From the NCBI GenBank assembly GCA_013298625.1, contig JAAFIF010000033.1:1-64000 (forward strand): a DNA stretch of 64,000 bases, written 5' to 3'. This document shows positions 1-7,571 of this stretch, piece by piece; the stretch's first letter is position 1; every line of letters starts with the position of its first letter. Made by a program: the position numbers and the translations under genes. The DNA is from Myxococcales bacterium. GTDB taxonomy: Bacteria; Myxococcota_A; Polyangia; Polyangiales; Ga0077539. Under the pieces are notes generated by a model. It did no database searches and had not been told where the DNA came from. It was given only the letters and a program-made list of their open reading frames with translations.

Positions 1-11
1 TTTTTTTTTTT
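1..11. other. Poly-T run at window edge, likely contig-end artefact
   Basis: The first eleven bases are T in a sequence that is otherwise extremely GC-rich. They create the stop codon of the Kelch-like gene. A homopolymer exactly at the edge suggests a sequencing or assembly end rather than biology. Confidence 0.6.
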
Positions 12-1020
12 ACATCGATCCGCCCATGTCTCCCGAGAACATCACCACGCGGTTCTCGCTGACGTCGTGCACGTACGCGAAGCCTGCGCGACCTTCGGGG
101 ACGCTCTCGCTGGTCTCGTCGTTGCTGGCGGTCCATCGCTGCGTGGTCGGGTCGAAGAGCCAGACGTTGCAGTGGTTGCCCTGCATGGCGTTGACCCCGC
201 AGAACGAGACGAAGCGACGGCGCGGGGCGTCCCACACGAGGCCGGGCTGATAGTCGCCGGACCGACGCGAGTTCATCACGTCGATGGGCTCCCAGCGCGG
301 GTTGTCTCTGCCGAAGTGCACGCGGTAGGTGCCCTGCGGGGTCGCTTGTTGCGCGGTGATTCCGCCGAAGAAGAGCGCTTGTCCGGGCTCGGCGGCGAGG
401 GCGATCCTGCCTCCTGGCAACCCCTGCGGCGTCTGCATCGGCGCGAGCCGCGTCCACGCTTGCGCGGTCAGCGAGTACTCCCACCAGTCAAATGACGGCG
501 TAAACTGCTGCGGAACGTACACGAACCCCCCGTACACGAGCATGCGATCGGGCTCGCTCGGGTCGATCCACATCGAGCCGTACTCTCTGCCGAGCGGGCC
601 GTTGTCTCCGCCGGTCCACGTTGGCAGGGCGCGCCACTGCAGCGCGCGCACTTGCAGCGAGAGCTCGCGCTGCGCGGTCGCGCCGTTGTCGCACGTGGCC
701 TCGACGCGCACGGTCACCGCGCCGCTCGCCCCGTAGGGCGCGCGCACGATCACCGCGTCGAACGGCGCGCTCGCCGCGCCCCACGCGCCCTCTGGGGTCG
801 AGCTCACGGTGACCGAGGTCCTCGCTTGCGCGCCGGTGATGCCCACGCGCAGCGGGGCTCCTTGGCCCACGGCGAGCGACGCAGGAGCGCTCAGCTCGAA
901 CGCGCACGACAGCGCGCTGTCCGCTCCTCCGTCGCTCGGTGGTGGCGTCGTGGGAGGGCCGCATCGCAGGGCCGCGAAGCTCGCGGCGATCGTGAGCGCC
1001 AGGCGCGCGTCGGGTTTCAT
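10..1020 (-). CDS. Kelch-like secreted protein, cut at the window edge
   Basis: A signal-peptide-like N-terminus (MKPDARLALTIAASFAAL, then Cys) is followed by an Ig/cadherin-like region (about residues 40-125). Kelch-type blades follow, visible as repeated phrases such as MLVYGGFVY, ALFFGGITA and VVMFSGDMGG, each trailed by W/Y-rich strands. Such beta-propellers mediate binding at the cell surface; the ligand is unknown. The reading frame ends ATG TAA inside a run of A residues that is the reverse of the 11 T bases opening the window. A Kelch blade would be expected to continue after GGSM, so the stop is probably an artefact of a contig end and the protein is partial. A lipobox is weak (ALRC). 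Confidence 0.7.
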   Translation of the reverse strand: MKPDARLALTIAASFAALRCGPPTTPPPSDGGADSALSCAFELSAPASLAVGQGAPLRVGITGAQARTSVTVSSTPEGAWGAASAPFDAVIVRAPYGASGAVTVRVEATCDNGATAQRELSLQVRALQWRALPTWTGGDNGPLGREYGSMWIDPSEPDRMLVYGGFVYVPQQFTPSFDWWEYSLTAQAWTRLAPMQTPQGLPGGRIALAAEPGQALFFGGITAQQATPQGTYRVHFGRDNPRWEPIDVMNSRRSGDYQPGLVWDAPRRRFVSFCGVNAMQGNHCNVWLFDPTTQRWTASNDETSESVPEGRAGFAYVHDVSENRVVMFSGDMGGSM

Positions 1021-1131
1021 CGTCGACGGCTCGTCGCAACGAGCGTGCCGCGCAAACGAGCGGACAATTTACAGGGATTCATCGCGCTCGCCGCGAGACT
1101 GTTAGCGGGCTGACGCGGTCGAAGCTCCCGC

Positions 1132-1878
1132 TCACACGTCCATCGGTCCTTCGGCTTCGCCGCGGATGAACTGATGGACGATCGGGTCGTCTTCGTCGGC
1201 GAGAAACTCTTGCGGGGTGCCGACCTTGCGGAGCTTTCCTTTGTAGAGAAACGCGACGCGGTCGGCGATGCGAAAGATCGAGGTCAGGTCGTGCGAGACG
1301 ACGATGGACGTGACGCCCAGCTTGTCGCTGAGCTCTCGGATCAGCTTGTCCACGCGCCGCGCGCTCACGGGATCGAGCGACGTCGTCGGCTCGTCGAAGA
1401 GCACGTACCGCGGGTCCACCGTCAGCGCGCGCGCGATCGCCACGCGCTTGCGCATCCCGTCCCCGAGCTCCGCAGGAAACCGATCGGCGAAGTCCTCCAT
1501 GTGCACCTGCTCGAGCCTGCGCCGCGCCTCGTGCAGCGCCTCGGCTTGCTTGAGCCCTCGGTGCTTTCTCAACGGCAGCGCGACGTTCTCTGCGCACGTC
1601 ATCGAGTCGAAGAGCGTCGCGTGCTGAAACACCATCGCGCACACCTTTCGGATTCGATAGAGCTGCGCTTCGTCGAGCTTCGAGACGTCGTCACCGTCGA
1701 GCCAGATCTCGCCCGAGTCGGGCTTGAGCAGGCCGATCAAATGCTTGATCAGCACGGACTTTCCCGCGCCCGACGAGCCGATGATGAAGAACACCTCGCC
1801 GTCGCGGATCGTCAGGTCCACGCCGTTGAGCACCACCTTCGGCCCGAACGCCTTGCGGATCTCCTTGAACTCGATCAT
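1132..1878 (-). CDS. ABC transporter ATP-binding protein, MlaF type
   Basis: A 248-residue ABC ATPase with Walker A GSSGAGKS (34-41), a Q-loop at FQH (84-86), a signature-like ELGDGMRKR (137-145), Walker B VLFDEP (159-164) and the switch His in SHD (195-197). The degenerate signature (GDGM instead of SGGM) and the C-terminal IVHQFIRGEAEGP tail are typical of the MlaF/Ttg2A family, which powers phospholipid movement between outer and inner membrane through an MlaE permease and an MCE protein. No permease lies beside it; MlaE-like genes are 57 kb away near 58-60 kb. It follows the dehydrogenase gene on the same strand after 20 bases, so they may be cotranscribed. Confidence 0.85.
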   Translation of the reverse strand: MIEFKEIRKAFGPKVVLNGVDLTIRDGEVFFIIGSSGAGKSVLIKHLIGLLKPDSGEIWLDGDDVSKLDEAQLYRIRKVCAMVFQHATLFDSMTCAENVALPLRKHRGLKQAEALHEARRRLEQVHMEDFADRFPAELGDGMRKRVAIARALTVDPRYVLFDEPTTSLDPVSARRVDKLIRELSDKLGVTSIVVSHDLTSIFRIADRVAFLYKGKLRKVGTPQEFLADEDDPIVHQFIRGEAEGPMDV

Positions 1879-1898
1879 CGACCGAACCGCCTCGCACT

Positions 1899-2855
1899 CT
1901 ACGGCTTCACGAGCACCTTGAGCGCGCCCTTCGACGCCGCCCGCTCGAACGCTCGCTCGCCATCATCCAAGCTGTAGCGCGCTTCGATCAGCGCCCGCGG
2001 GTCGACCGACCCGTTCGCCAGCGCCGTGACCGCGCGGGTCATGTCCCCGCAGCGCGAGCCCACCACGGTGATCTCGTCCACCACGAGCTTCGTCGTGTCG
2101 ATCGTCACGCGGTCGGCGACCGTGCTCTTCAGCACCAGCGTCCCGCGCGCGCTGCACAGCGCCAACGCCCGCGAGAGCCCCGTCGCCGAGCCCGTCGCGT
2201 CCACCACCAGCGGCGCGCGCATCCCTGGGTCCAGCGCGGCTTCGAGCGTCACCGAGCAGCCCGCGCGCTCGGCGATCGCCAGCTTGTTCGCGTGATGCCC
2301 GACGACGCACGTCTCGATGCCCGCGCCGCGCAGCGAGAGGGCGATGAGCAGCCCGAGCTTTCCGTCGCCCACGACGATCGCGGTGCGCGGGTCGCGCATC
2401 GAGACCGCGTCGAGCACGTGCAGCGCCGCCGCGATCGGCTCGGCGAACACCGCCTGCTCGTCCTCGAGCGCGTCGCTCACCGCCACGAGGCACCGCTCGG
2501 GCATGGTGATGTACTCGCCGAGCGCGCCGTCGCGGCTCACGATGCCCAGCACCGTGCGCGCTTCGCAGTGGTGCCCGTCTCGCTCGACGCAGTCCGCGCA
2601 CGCGCCGCAGCCCGCGTTGATGTCCGCCACCACGCGACGGCCGCGCAGCGAGGGCGTGGGCGCGTCGATGACCGTGCCCACGAACTCGTGGCCGAGCACG
2701 CCAGAGAAGCCCATGTATCCGCGGGCGAGTTGAATATCTGTGTCGCAAATCCCCGCGAGGTCCACGCGCACGAGCGCCTCGCGCTCGCTCCGTCGCGGCT
2801 CGCTTCGATCGCGGTCGAGCCGCACCCTTGAACCTTCGAGCACCAGCGCGCGCAT
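1899..2855 (-). CDS. Zinc-dependent alcohol dehydrogenase (MDR family)
   Basis: A 318-residue medium-chain dehydrogenase. The N-terminal GroES-like domain has the catalytic zinc region (GICDTDIQ, then GHEFVGTV) and the structural-zinc cluster CGACADC with a later HHC, four cysteines in all. The Rossmann part carries VVGDGKLGLL. The family oxidises secondary alcohols, polyols or threonine with NAD(P); the substrate cannot be told. The start MRALVLEGS was chosen because it is the canonical family N-terminus, although the frame stays open about 800 bases further upstream. It is slightly short for the family (about 340-350). It is divergent from the esterase gene. Confidence 0.85.
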   Translation of the reverse strand: MRALVLEGSRVRLDRDRSEPRRSEREALVRVDLAGICDTDIQLARGYMGFSGVLGHEFVGTVIDAPTPSLRGRRVVADINAGCGACADCVERDGHHCEARTVLGIVSRDGALGEYITMPERCLVAVSDALEDEQAVFAEPIAAALHVLDAVSMRDPRTAIVVGDGKLGLLIALSLRGAGIETCVVGHHANKLAIAERAGCSVTLEAALDPGMRAPLVVDATGSATGLSRALALCSARGTLVLKSTVADRVTIDTTKLVVDEITVVGSRCGDMTRAVTALANGSVDPRALIEARYSLDDGERAFERAASKGALKVLVKP

Positions 2856-2924
2856 CTCTCTCGTCGATGGCCTTAACACATGCTCGGCCGACGAGCGCTC
2901 TCGACATGCGAGCGCGACCGCACT

Positions 2925-3725
2925 ATGCCGCCGCTCGTTCGACCAATGGATCTCATCGGAGCACAGGGGCGAAGGCCCGGACACGTCCACGTCACGCATC
3001 ACAACATCGACGGCGTGGACGGCTATCGCGCGGTGCGCACGTACGTCCCCAAGCGCCTGCGGGACACGGACAAGCCGCGGCCGCTGGTGGTCATGTTCGA
3101 CGGGCAGAACATGTTCGACGACGCGCCGTCGTACGCAGGCGGATGGCACATGGACGCCGCGGTCGAGCGCCTCGCGCGCGTGCGCCGTCCGGCGCCCATC
3201 GTGATCGCCGTCGATCACGGCGAGGCCCGACGCATCACGGAGCTCTCGTGGGTCGAGACCCCGCACGGCGCGCCGAAGCTCGACGCGCTCGCCGACTGGA
3301 TCGCCGACAAGCTCGTGCCCGCGGCGCGCGCGCAGTTCTCGCTCGAAGACGGCCCCGGCTCGGTGGTGATCGGCGGCTCGTCCATGGGCGGGCTCGCGTC
3401 GCTGTACACGCACTTGCGAAGGCCCGACGCATTTGGCCGCGCGCTCTCGATGTCGCCGTCCCTGTGGCTCGGCAAGGGCGCGATCTTCGACGTGGCCGAG
3501 CGCGCGCCGCACCCGTGGACCTCGCGCGTCTACCTCGACGCGGGAAAGCGCGAGGCCCGCGGAGCGCTCGCGCGCGACGCCAACCGCATGGGTGAGCTGC
3601 TCGCGCGTCGCGGTTGGCGACACGGAGAAGAGCTGCACCTGCGGATCGACCCCCGAGGGACGCACAGCGAGCGCTCGTGGCGCCGTCGCGTGACCGGCGC
3701 GCTGCGCTATGTGCTAGCTCGTTGA
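2925..3725 (+). CDS. Alpha/beta hydrolase, esterase D/Fes-like
   Basis: A serine hydrolase of the putative esterase family (COG2819/esterase D-like). The nucleophile elbow is GGSSMGG, an oxyanion-type strand reads PLVVMFDGQNMFDD, and the catalytic His is probably in GTHSERSW near the C-terminus. No signal peptide is seen, so it is likely cytoplasmic. The frame is open from 2880; the start MPPLV at 2925 or MDLIG at 2946 is preferred because the preceding residues are unlike the family. The substrate is unknown; family members cleave acyl esters, siderophore esters or S-formylglutathione. Confidence 0.8.
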   Translation: MPPLVRPMDLIGAQGRRPGHVHVTHHNIDGVDGYRAVRTYVPKRLRDTDKPRPLVVMFDGQNMFDDAPSYAGGWHMDAAVERLARVRRPAPIVIAVDHGEARRITELSWVETPHGAPKLDALADWIADKLVPAARAQFSLEDGPGSVVIGGSSMGGLASLYTHLRRPDAFGRALSMSPSLWLGKGAIFDVAERAPHPWTSRVYLDAGKREARGALARDANRMGELLARRGWRHGEELHLRIDPRGTHSERSWRRRVTGALRYVLAR

Positions 3726-3737
3726 CAGAATACGTCC
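3723..3737 (+). promoter_or_regulatory. Possible dyad operator, TGACA-N5-CGTCC
   Basis: The sequence TGACAGAATACGTCC overlaps the esterase stop. It resembles two sites at 15673 and 15723 (GACA-N5-TGTC type). Inferred only from similarity of the three sites. Confidence 0.25.
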
Positions 3738-3739
3738 GC

Positions 3740-3886
3740 TCACTCGCCGATGGCGTTGGCGGCGGTCAGGATCAGGATGAGCGCGAAGCCGAGGGTGATG
3801 GCGCCGAGGCCGATGAGCTTCAGCGCGCCCCAGCTCAGCTGCGAGTCGTTGCCAGAAGGGTCGACGATTTCGGTCTTGGAGGACAT
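3740..3886 (-). CDS. Small single-pass membrane protein, 48 residues
   Basis: A short polar N-terminus (MSSKTEIVDPSGNDSQLSW) leads into one hydrophobic helix (ALKLIGLGAITLGFALILIL, residues about 20-40) and a short tail ending NAIGE. A good Shine-Dalgarno AGGAG sits 10 bases before the ATG. Third-position GC is high as in neighbours, which supports coding. The function is unknown; it could be a small regulatory subunit or stress protein of the inner membrane. A possible -35-like TTGAAA lies at 3988-3993 on this strand. It is convergent with the esterase and 14 bases from its stop. Confidence 0.7.
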   Translation of the reverse strand: MSSKTEIVDPSGNDSQLSWGALKLIGLGAITLGFALILILTAANAIGE

Positions 3887-4186
3887 GGTCTCGAGGTCTC
3901 CTGCCGGAATTCCGGCGCTGCTCTGCGGTCAGACGCGAAACGAGGGGGAGTCGAACGAGCGGGACCTTAGGTAGGACCTTCGGCGCTTTTCAACGGCCGA
4001 CCCTCTGTTTTTGCTGCCGCCGTTGTTCGCACACGGCCGTTCTGCGGTCAACGGAAAGGACTTCTGCCCGCCGGCCGCCAAAACCCTCGAAGCGACAGAA
4101 TCCCCGCGCAAATGGACGGTGGTTGCACACGTTGCCGTGGCTCGCCGGGGCGGGTTCAGCTAGCCTCGTTGCCGGTTTAGAAGTTC
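3887..4186. other. Divergent intergenic region
   Basis: Three hundred bases between the small membrane protein and the metallophosphoesterase. Apart from the 3903 palindrome and a short direct repeat (GGACCTTAGGTAGGACCTT region near 3961-3980) nothing coding is convincing. The small ORF across 3929-4111 on the minus strand has no recognisable product. Confidence 0.5.
3903..3916. promoter_or_regulatory. 14-bp perfect palindrome in 5' leader
   Basis: GCCGGAATTCCGGC reads identically on both strands, 16 bases upstream of the ATG of the small membrane protein and just before its ribosome site. It could be an operator or an mRNA hairpin that controls translation. Confidence 0.35.
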
Positions 4187-5311
4187 ATGCGCGAGTCCGC
4201 AAAGAGCTCCCTCGTGGTGGTCGTCGGCGACATTCATGGTCGCTTCCACCGCGTGCGCGAGTGGATCGCAGCGCTCGAGAGCGCGCGCGGTCGTCCTGCG
4301 ACGCTCGTGCTCGCGGTCGGCGACGTCGAGGCGTTTCTCGCGGCCGACGACCATCGCCGCAAGGCTGCCAAGCGCGCGATGCCCGCCGAGTTCGCCGACT
4401 ACGTGTCCGGTCGCTGCGCCTTCGAGCGGCCGCTGCACTTCATCGGCGGCAACAACGAAGACTTCGAAGCGCTGCACGCGATCCCCACTGGCGGTCTCGT
4501 CGCGCCCAACATGAACTACCTCGGCCGCGTCGGCAGCCAGAACATCTCTGGCTACGACGTCACGTGGCTCTCGGGCATCTACGCCCCGCGCTACGTGGAC
4601 AAGCCGCTGCAGCCGCCGACGAGCCCCGACGCCTGTCGCCAGGCTGGCTATTTTCGGCACGACGAAGTGCGCGCGCTCGACCCGGTGATCAACGCGGACA
4701 TCTTGCTCACCCACGAGTGGCCCCGCGGCCTCGCGTCGCGCAGCCCCGCGGCCTCGCGCGGCGTGCACAAGGACTTGAAGGCGTTTCACACGCCTTGGAT
4801 CGGCAACCAGGTCTCTCGCGCGCTCGTCGAGCGCATCCGTCCGCGGTGGCTGTTCTGCGGACACTCGCACGTGGCGTTCGCGAGCGTCCTGCGCCACGAA
4901 GACGGAACAGAGACCCGCATCGCGTGCTTGGATCAAGCGTCGCGCTCGGACGGTGCTGTGTTTTGGACCGAGTGGCAAGAAGGCCGCGCGGTGGTCGCAG
5001 GCTGGGGCGTCACCGGCGAGATCGCCTGGCGCGACGGGCAAGTGTGGGACGAGCGACGCACGCCCGCGTGCGGAGTCGCCCCGAAGAACGCTCCTGCTCC
5101 CAGGGCGCCTCGCGGCGGCGCGCACGACTCGCCCGCGCACCGCAGCGCGACGCATCGCGTGCACACGCCCACGAGCATCACGCAGCACTCGCGCCGCCGC
5201 GACGCGGACGCCAGCGGCGTGCACGCGACGCGCAGGCCGCACGACGAGGCTGAGCCCGAGGCGCAAGCCGAGCTCGAGATCGAGCGAAAGGCCGCCGGAG
5301 GCGAGCGCTGA
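4187..5311 (+). CDS. Calcineurin-like metallophosphoesterase
   Basis: The 374-residue protein has a clear metallophosphoesterase core: GDIHG (14-18), GDVEAF (about 44), GNNED (about 91), THEWP (about 178) and CGHSH (about 227). The usual GNHE is GNNE, as in the lariat-debranching-like branch. These residues bind two metal ions and hydrolyse phosphomono- or diesters; the substrate is unknown. From residue about 300 a low-complexity charged tail rich in Ala, Arg and His follows. Its third positions stay GC-rich, so it may be real, but the core ends near DGQVWDERR. The next gene starts 68 bases downstream on the same strand. Confidence 0.8.
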   Translation: MRESAKSSLVVVVGDIHGRFHRVREWIAALESARGRPATLVLAVGDVEAFLAADDHRRKAAKRAMPAEFADYVSGRCAFERPLHFIGGNNEDFEALHAIPTGGLVAPNMNYLGRVGSQNISGYDVTWLSGIYAPRYVDKPLQPPTSPDACRQAGYFRHDEVRALDPVINADILLTHEWPRGLASRSPAASRGVHKDLKAFHTPWIGNQVSRALVERIRPRWLFCGHSHVAFASVLRHEDGTETRIACLDQASRSDGAVFWTEWQEGRAVVAGWGVTGEIAWRDGQVWDERRTPACGVAPKNAPAPRAPRGGAHDSPAHRSATHRVHTPTSITQHSRRRDADASGVHATRRPHDEAEPEAQAELEIERKAAGGER

Positions 5312-5379
5312 GCGCCTCGCTGCGCGCCGCTGCCGACGAACCGTCGAAGCGATCGGCGAGCGGCAGCGCAGGGGTTTCG

Positions 5380-6264
5380 GTGGTGATCGCGGCGACTGTG
5401 GTCTCGTTCGCGGTGACCGTCGCGTGGATCGCAGAGTCGGGCCCGCGTCCGCCCGCAGGCGCGCGCGCCTCGAGCGGCCCGCAGCGCGCGTCGAGCACGG
5501 CCCTCGAGGTCGCGGGCTCGGGCTCGAACCTGCCCATCACGCGCCGCTTGCTCGAAGCCTGGCGCGCACGCACGGGGCACCCCTTCGTCCTTCACTCGAG
5601 CATCGGAACCACTGGCGCCGTCCACGCGGTTCGCGACGGCGCCGTGCACGTCGGGCTGCTCTCGCGCCCCCTCACCGATGCCGAGCTCGCTGTCGGTTCG
5701 GGTGAGTTCGAGCGCGTCCCGTACGCGTGGAGCGTGGTTGTGCTCGCGGCCAACCCCGCCGTGCGCGACCGCGACATTCGCTCGTCGGAGCTGCTCGCGC
5801 TGCTGCGCGGCAGGCCGAGCGCGTGGAGCGACGGCAGCCCGCGGCTGTTCATCCTCCGCGAGCGCGGCGACTCGAGCCACCGCGCGGCTTCGCTGGCGAT
5901 CGAAGGCTTCGCCGAGGCAGAGCGCGACGCGCAGAGCGCTGGTCGATTTCGTGTTCTCTATTCAGATGTCGAGCTGCGCTACTCGGTGCTCGGGACGATC
6001 GGCGCGCTGGGGTTCACCGACCTCGGCGCCAGCGTGATCGACGGCCTCCCGCTCGTGGCGCTCTCGCTCGACGGCGTCGCGCCCACGATCGAGAACGCTC
6101 GGGCCGGACGCTACCGGCTCGTCAAGCCGCTGATCGCCCTCGTGCGCGCGCGCCGCGACGAGCGCGTCGAGAGCTTCGTGCAGTTTCTTCGGTCAGCCGA
6201 GGCGCGAGCGGCCGTCGAAGCCTCGGGCTTTCTCGCGACCGAGCCCAACGGATCCTCGCGATGA
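5380..6264 (+). CDS. Periplasmic PstS-like substrate-binding protein
   Basis: A 294-residue protein with an N-terminal membrane/signal segment (VIAATVVSFAVTVAWIA) followed by the PBP-like fold. The phrase VAGSGSNLPITRRLLEAW, then SSIGTTGAVHAV and VHVGLLSRPLTDAE match the phosphate-binding-protein pattern (GSGS...GS.G...V..G..D.G..SR). It probably binds a phosphate-like anion in the periplasm. No Pst permease is nearby; instead the gene overlaps a histidine kinase by ATGA, so a sensing role for the kinase is likely. The GTG start has AGGGG six bases upstream; the frame is open a little further upstream. Confidence 0.8.
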   Translation: MVIAATVVSFAVTVAWIAESGPRPPAGARASSGPQRASSTALEVAGSGSNLPITRRLLEAWRARTGHPFVLHSSIGTTGAVHAVRDGAVHVGLLSRPLTDAELAVGSGEFERVPYAWSVVVLAANPAVRDRDIRSSELLALLRGRPSAWSDGSPRLFILRERGDSSHRAASLAIEGFAEAERDAQSAGRFRVLYSDVELRYSVLGTIGALGFTDLGASVIDGLPLVALSLDGVAPTIENARAGRYRLVKPLIALVRARRDERVESFVQFLRSAEARAAVEASGFLATEPNGSSR

Positions 6265-7562
6265 CCGACCCGAGCGCCGTCCCCCACGGAACGATGCAAG
6301 ACGAGGTCGCCGGCCCCCTGCAGCGCCGGCTCTCTCCGCTCGTGATCGCGCTCTCTTCTCTGCTCGCCGTGGGCGCGCCGGTCGCTCACCACGTCGTCGG
6401 CGCGCGCGAGCTTCGGGCGGACTGCCATTCGATCGCCTCGCGCGCCGCCGAAGACCTCGCGCACGAGGCGCAAGAGCGGCCGCGGCTGTGGCGCTACGAC
6501 TCGATCAAGATCCTCGCACACCTGCGGTCGTACCGCGCGCAGGCCTCCGTCTCGTCGATGCAAGTGTTCGACGCGACGGGGCTCGCGGCGGGCGCGGCGC
6601 CCTCGGGCGCGGGCGTCCTGTGGTGCTCGCGCGCCGTGCGCGTGCGCGGCGAAGACGTGGGAAGCGTCTGGGTGGCGATGCACTTGCGGTCTCTGCGCGC
6701 GGCGTCCTTGGCGTTGCTCGCGGTGTTCACGACCCTGGCGCTCGCGCTCGGATCGCTGGTGTACAAGCTCTCGATGCGCACCGCGCGCGCGGCTGCGACG
6801 CGGATCGACTCGCTGGTGGGCGACCTCGAGCGCTCTCGCGCCAAGCTGGCCGAGCTCAACGCCGGGCTCGAGCGCGACGTGGCCGAGCGCACGCGCGAGC
6901 TCGACGAGGCCTACGCCGAGCTGCGCACGACCGCTGCGCGCGCGGTGACGCTGCAAGAGAACGAGCGTCGCGCGATCGGGCGAGACCTGCACGACTCGGT
7001 GGGTCAGGCGCTCACTGCGATTCGTATCCACGCGCAGCTGGCGAGCGAGCTGGCCGTCGAGAGCGACGAGTCGCGGGCGCAGCGAGAGGTGCTCACCAAG
7101 GTGTGCGCCACCACGGACGCAGCGCTCGAAGAGCTGCGCCGCGCGCTCGCGCGGCTCGGGCCCGCGGTGCTCGACGAAGTGGGGCTCGAAGCGTCGCTGC
7201 ACCGGGCGCTCGACGCGTTTGTCGAGCAGTGCGGGTGCGAGGTCGAGCGGCGGCTGAGCGTTCCCGAGGGGCTCGAACCAGCGGTCGAAGTGGCGCTGTA
7301 TCGCGTCGTACAAGAGGCGTTGACCAACGTCGCGCGGCACGCCGACGCGCGGACGGTGCGCGTGGTGATCGAGTCCGACGAGCACGCGGTGCGCTTGCGT
7401 ATCGAGGACGACGGCGTGGGGATCACCAAGGGCGCGCGCGGCAACGGTCGGGGCGTGCACGGCATGCGCGAGCGCGCAGAGCTGCTTCGGGGATCGTTTG
7501 TGATCGCGCAGGGGGAGGGCGGCCGAGGGACGCGGATCGAGGTCTCGCTGCCGAGGGCGTGA
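6261..7562 (+). CDS. NarL-type sensor histidine kinase (HisKA_3)
   Basis: A 433-residue kinase. Two membrane helices (about 25-46 and 149-170) bracket a roughly 100-residue periplasmic sensor. A coiled-coil/linker follows, then the HisKA_3 box ERRAIGRDLHDSVGQAL with phospho-acceptor His 244, and a C-terminal HATPase with QEALTNVARHA (N box), DDGVGI and GVHGMRERAELL. This architecture is that of NarX/UhpB/LiaS-like kinases, which partner LuxR-type response regulators. None is adjacent. The ATG overlaps the stop of the PstS-like gene (ATGA), which suggests translational coupling and that the binding protein presents the ligand to this kinase. Confidence 0.9.
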   Translation: MTDPSAVPHGTMQDEVAGPLQRRLSPLVIALSSLLAVGAPVAHHVVGARELRADCHSIASRAAEDLAHEAQERPRLWRYDSIKILAHLRSYRAQASVSSMQVFDATGLAAGAAPSGAGVLWCSRAVRVRGEDVGSVWVAMHLRSLRAASLALLAVFTTLALALGSLVYKLSMRTARAAATRIDSLVGDLERSRAKLAELNAGLERDVAERTRELDEAYAELRTTAARAVTLQENERRAIGRDLHDSVGQALTAIRIHAQLASELAVESDESRAQREVLTKVCATTDAALEELRRALARLGPAVLDEVGLEASLHRALDAFVEQCGCEVERRLSVPEGLEPAVEVALYRVVQEALTNVARHADARTVRVVIESDEHAVRLRIEDDGVGITKGARGNGRGVHGMRERAELLRGSFVIAQGEGGRGTRIEVSLPRA

Positions 7563-7571
7563 GCTCGGCGC

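Noticed and set aside
2856..3665. Upstream extension of the dehydrogenase
   Set aside because: It is antisense to the esterase and unlike the dehydrogenase family.
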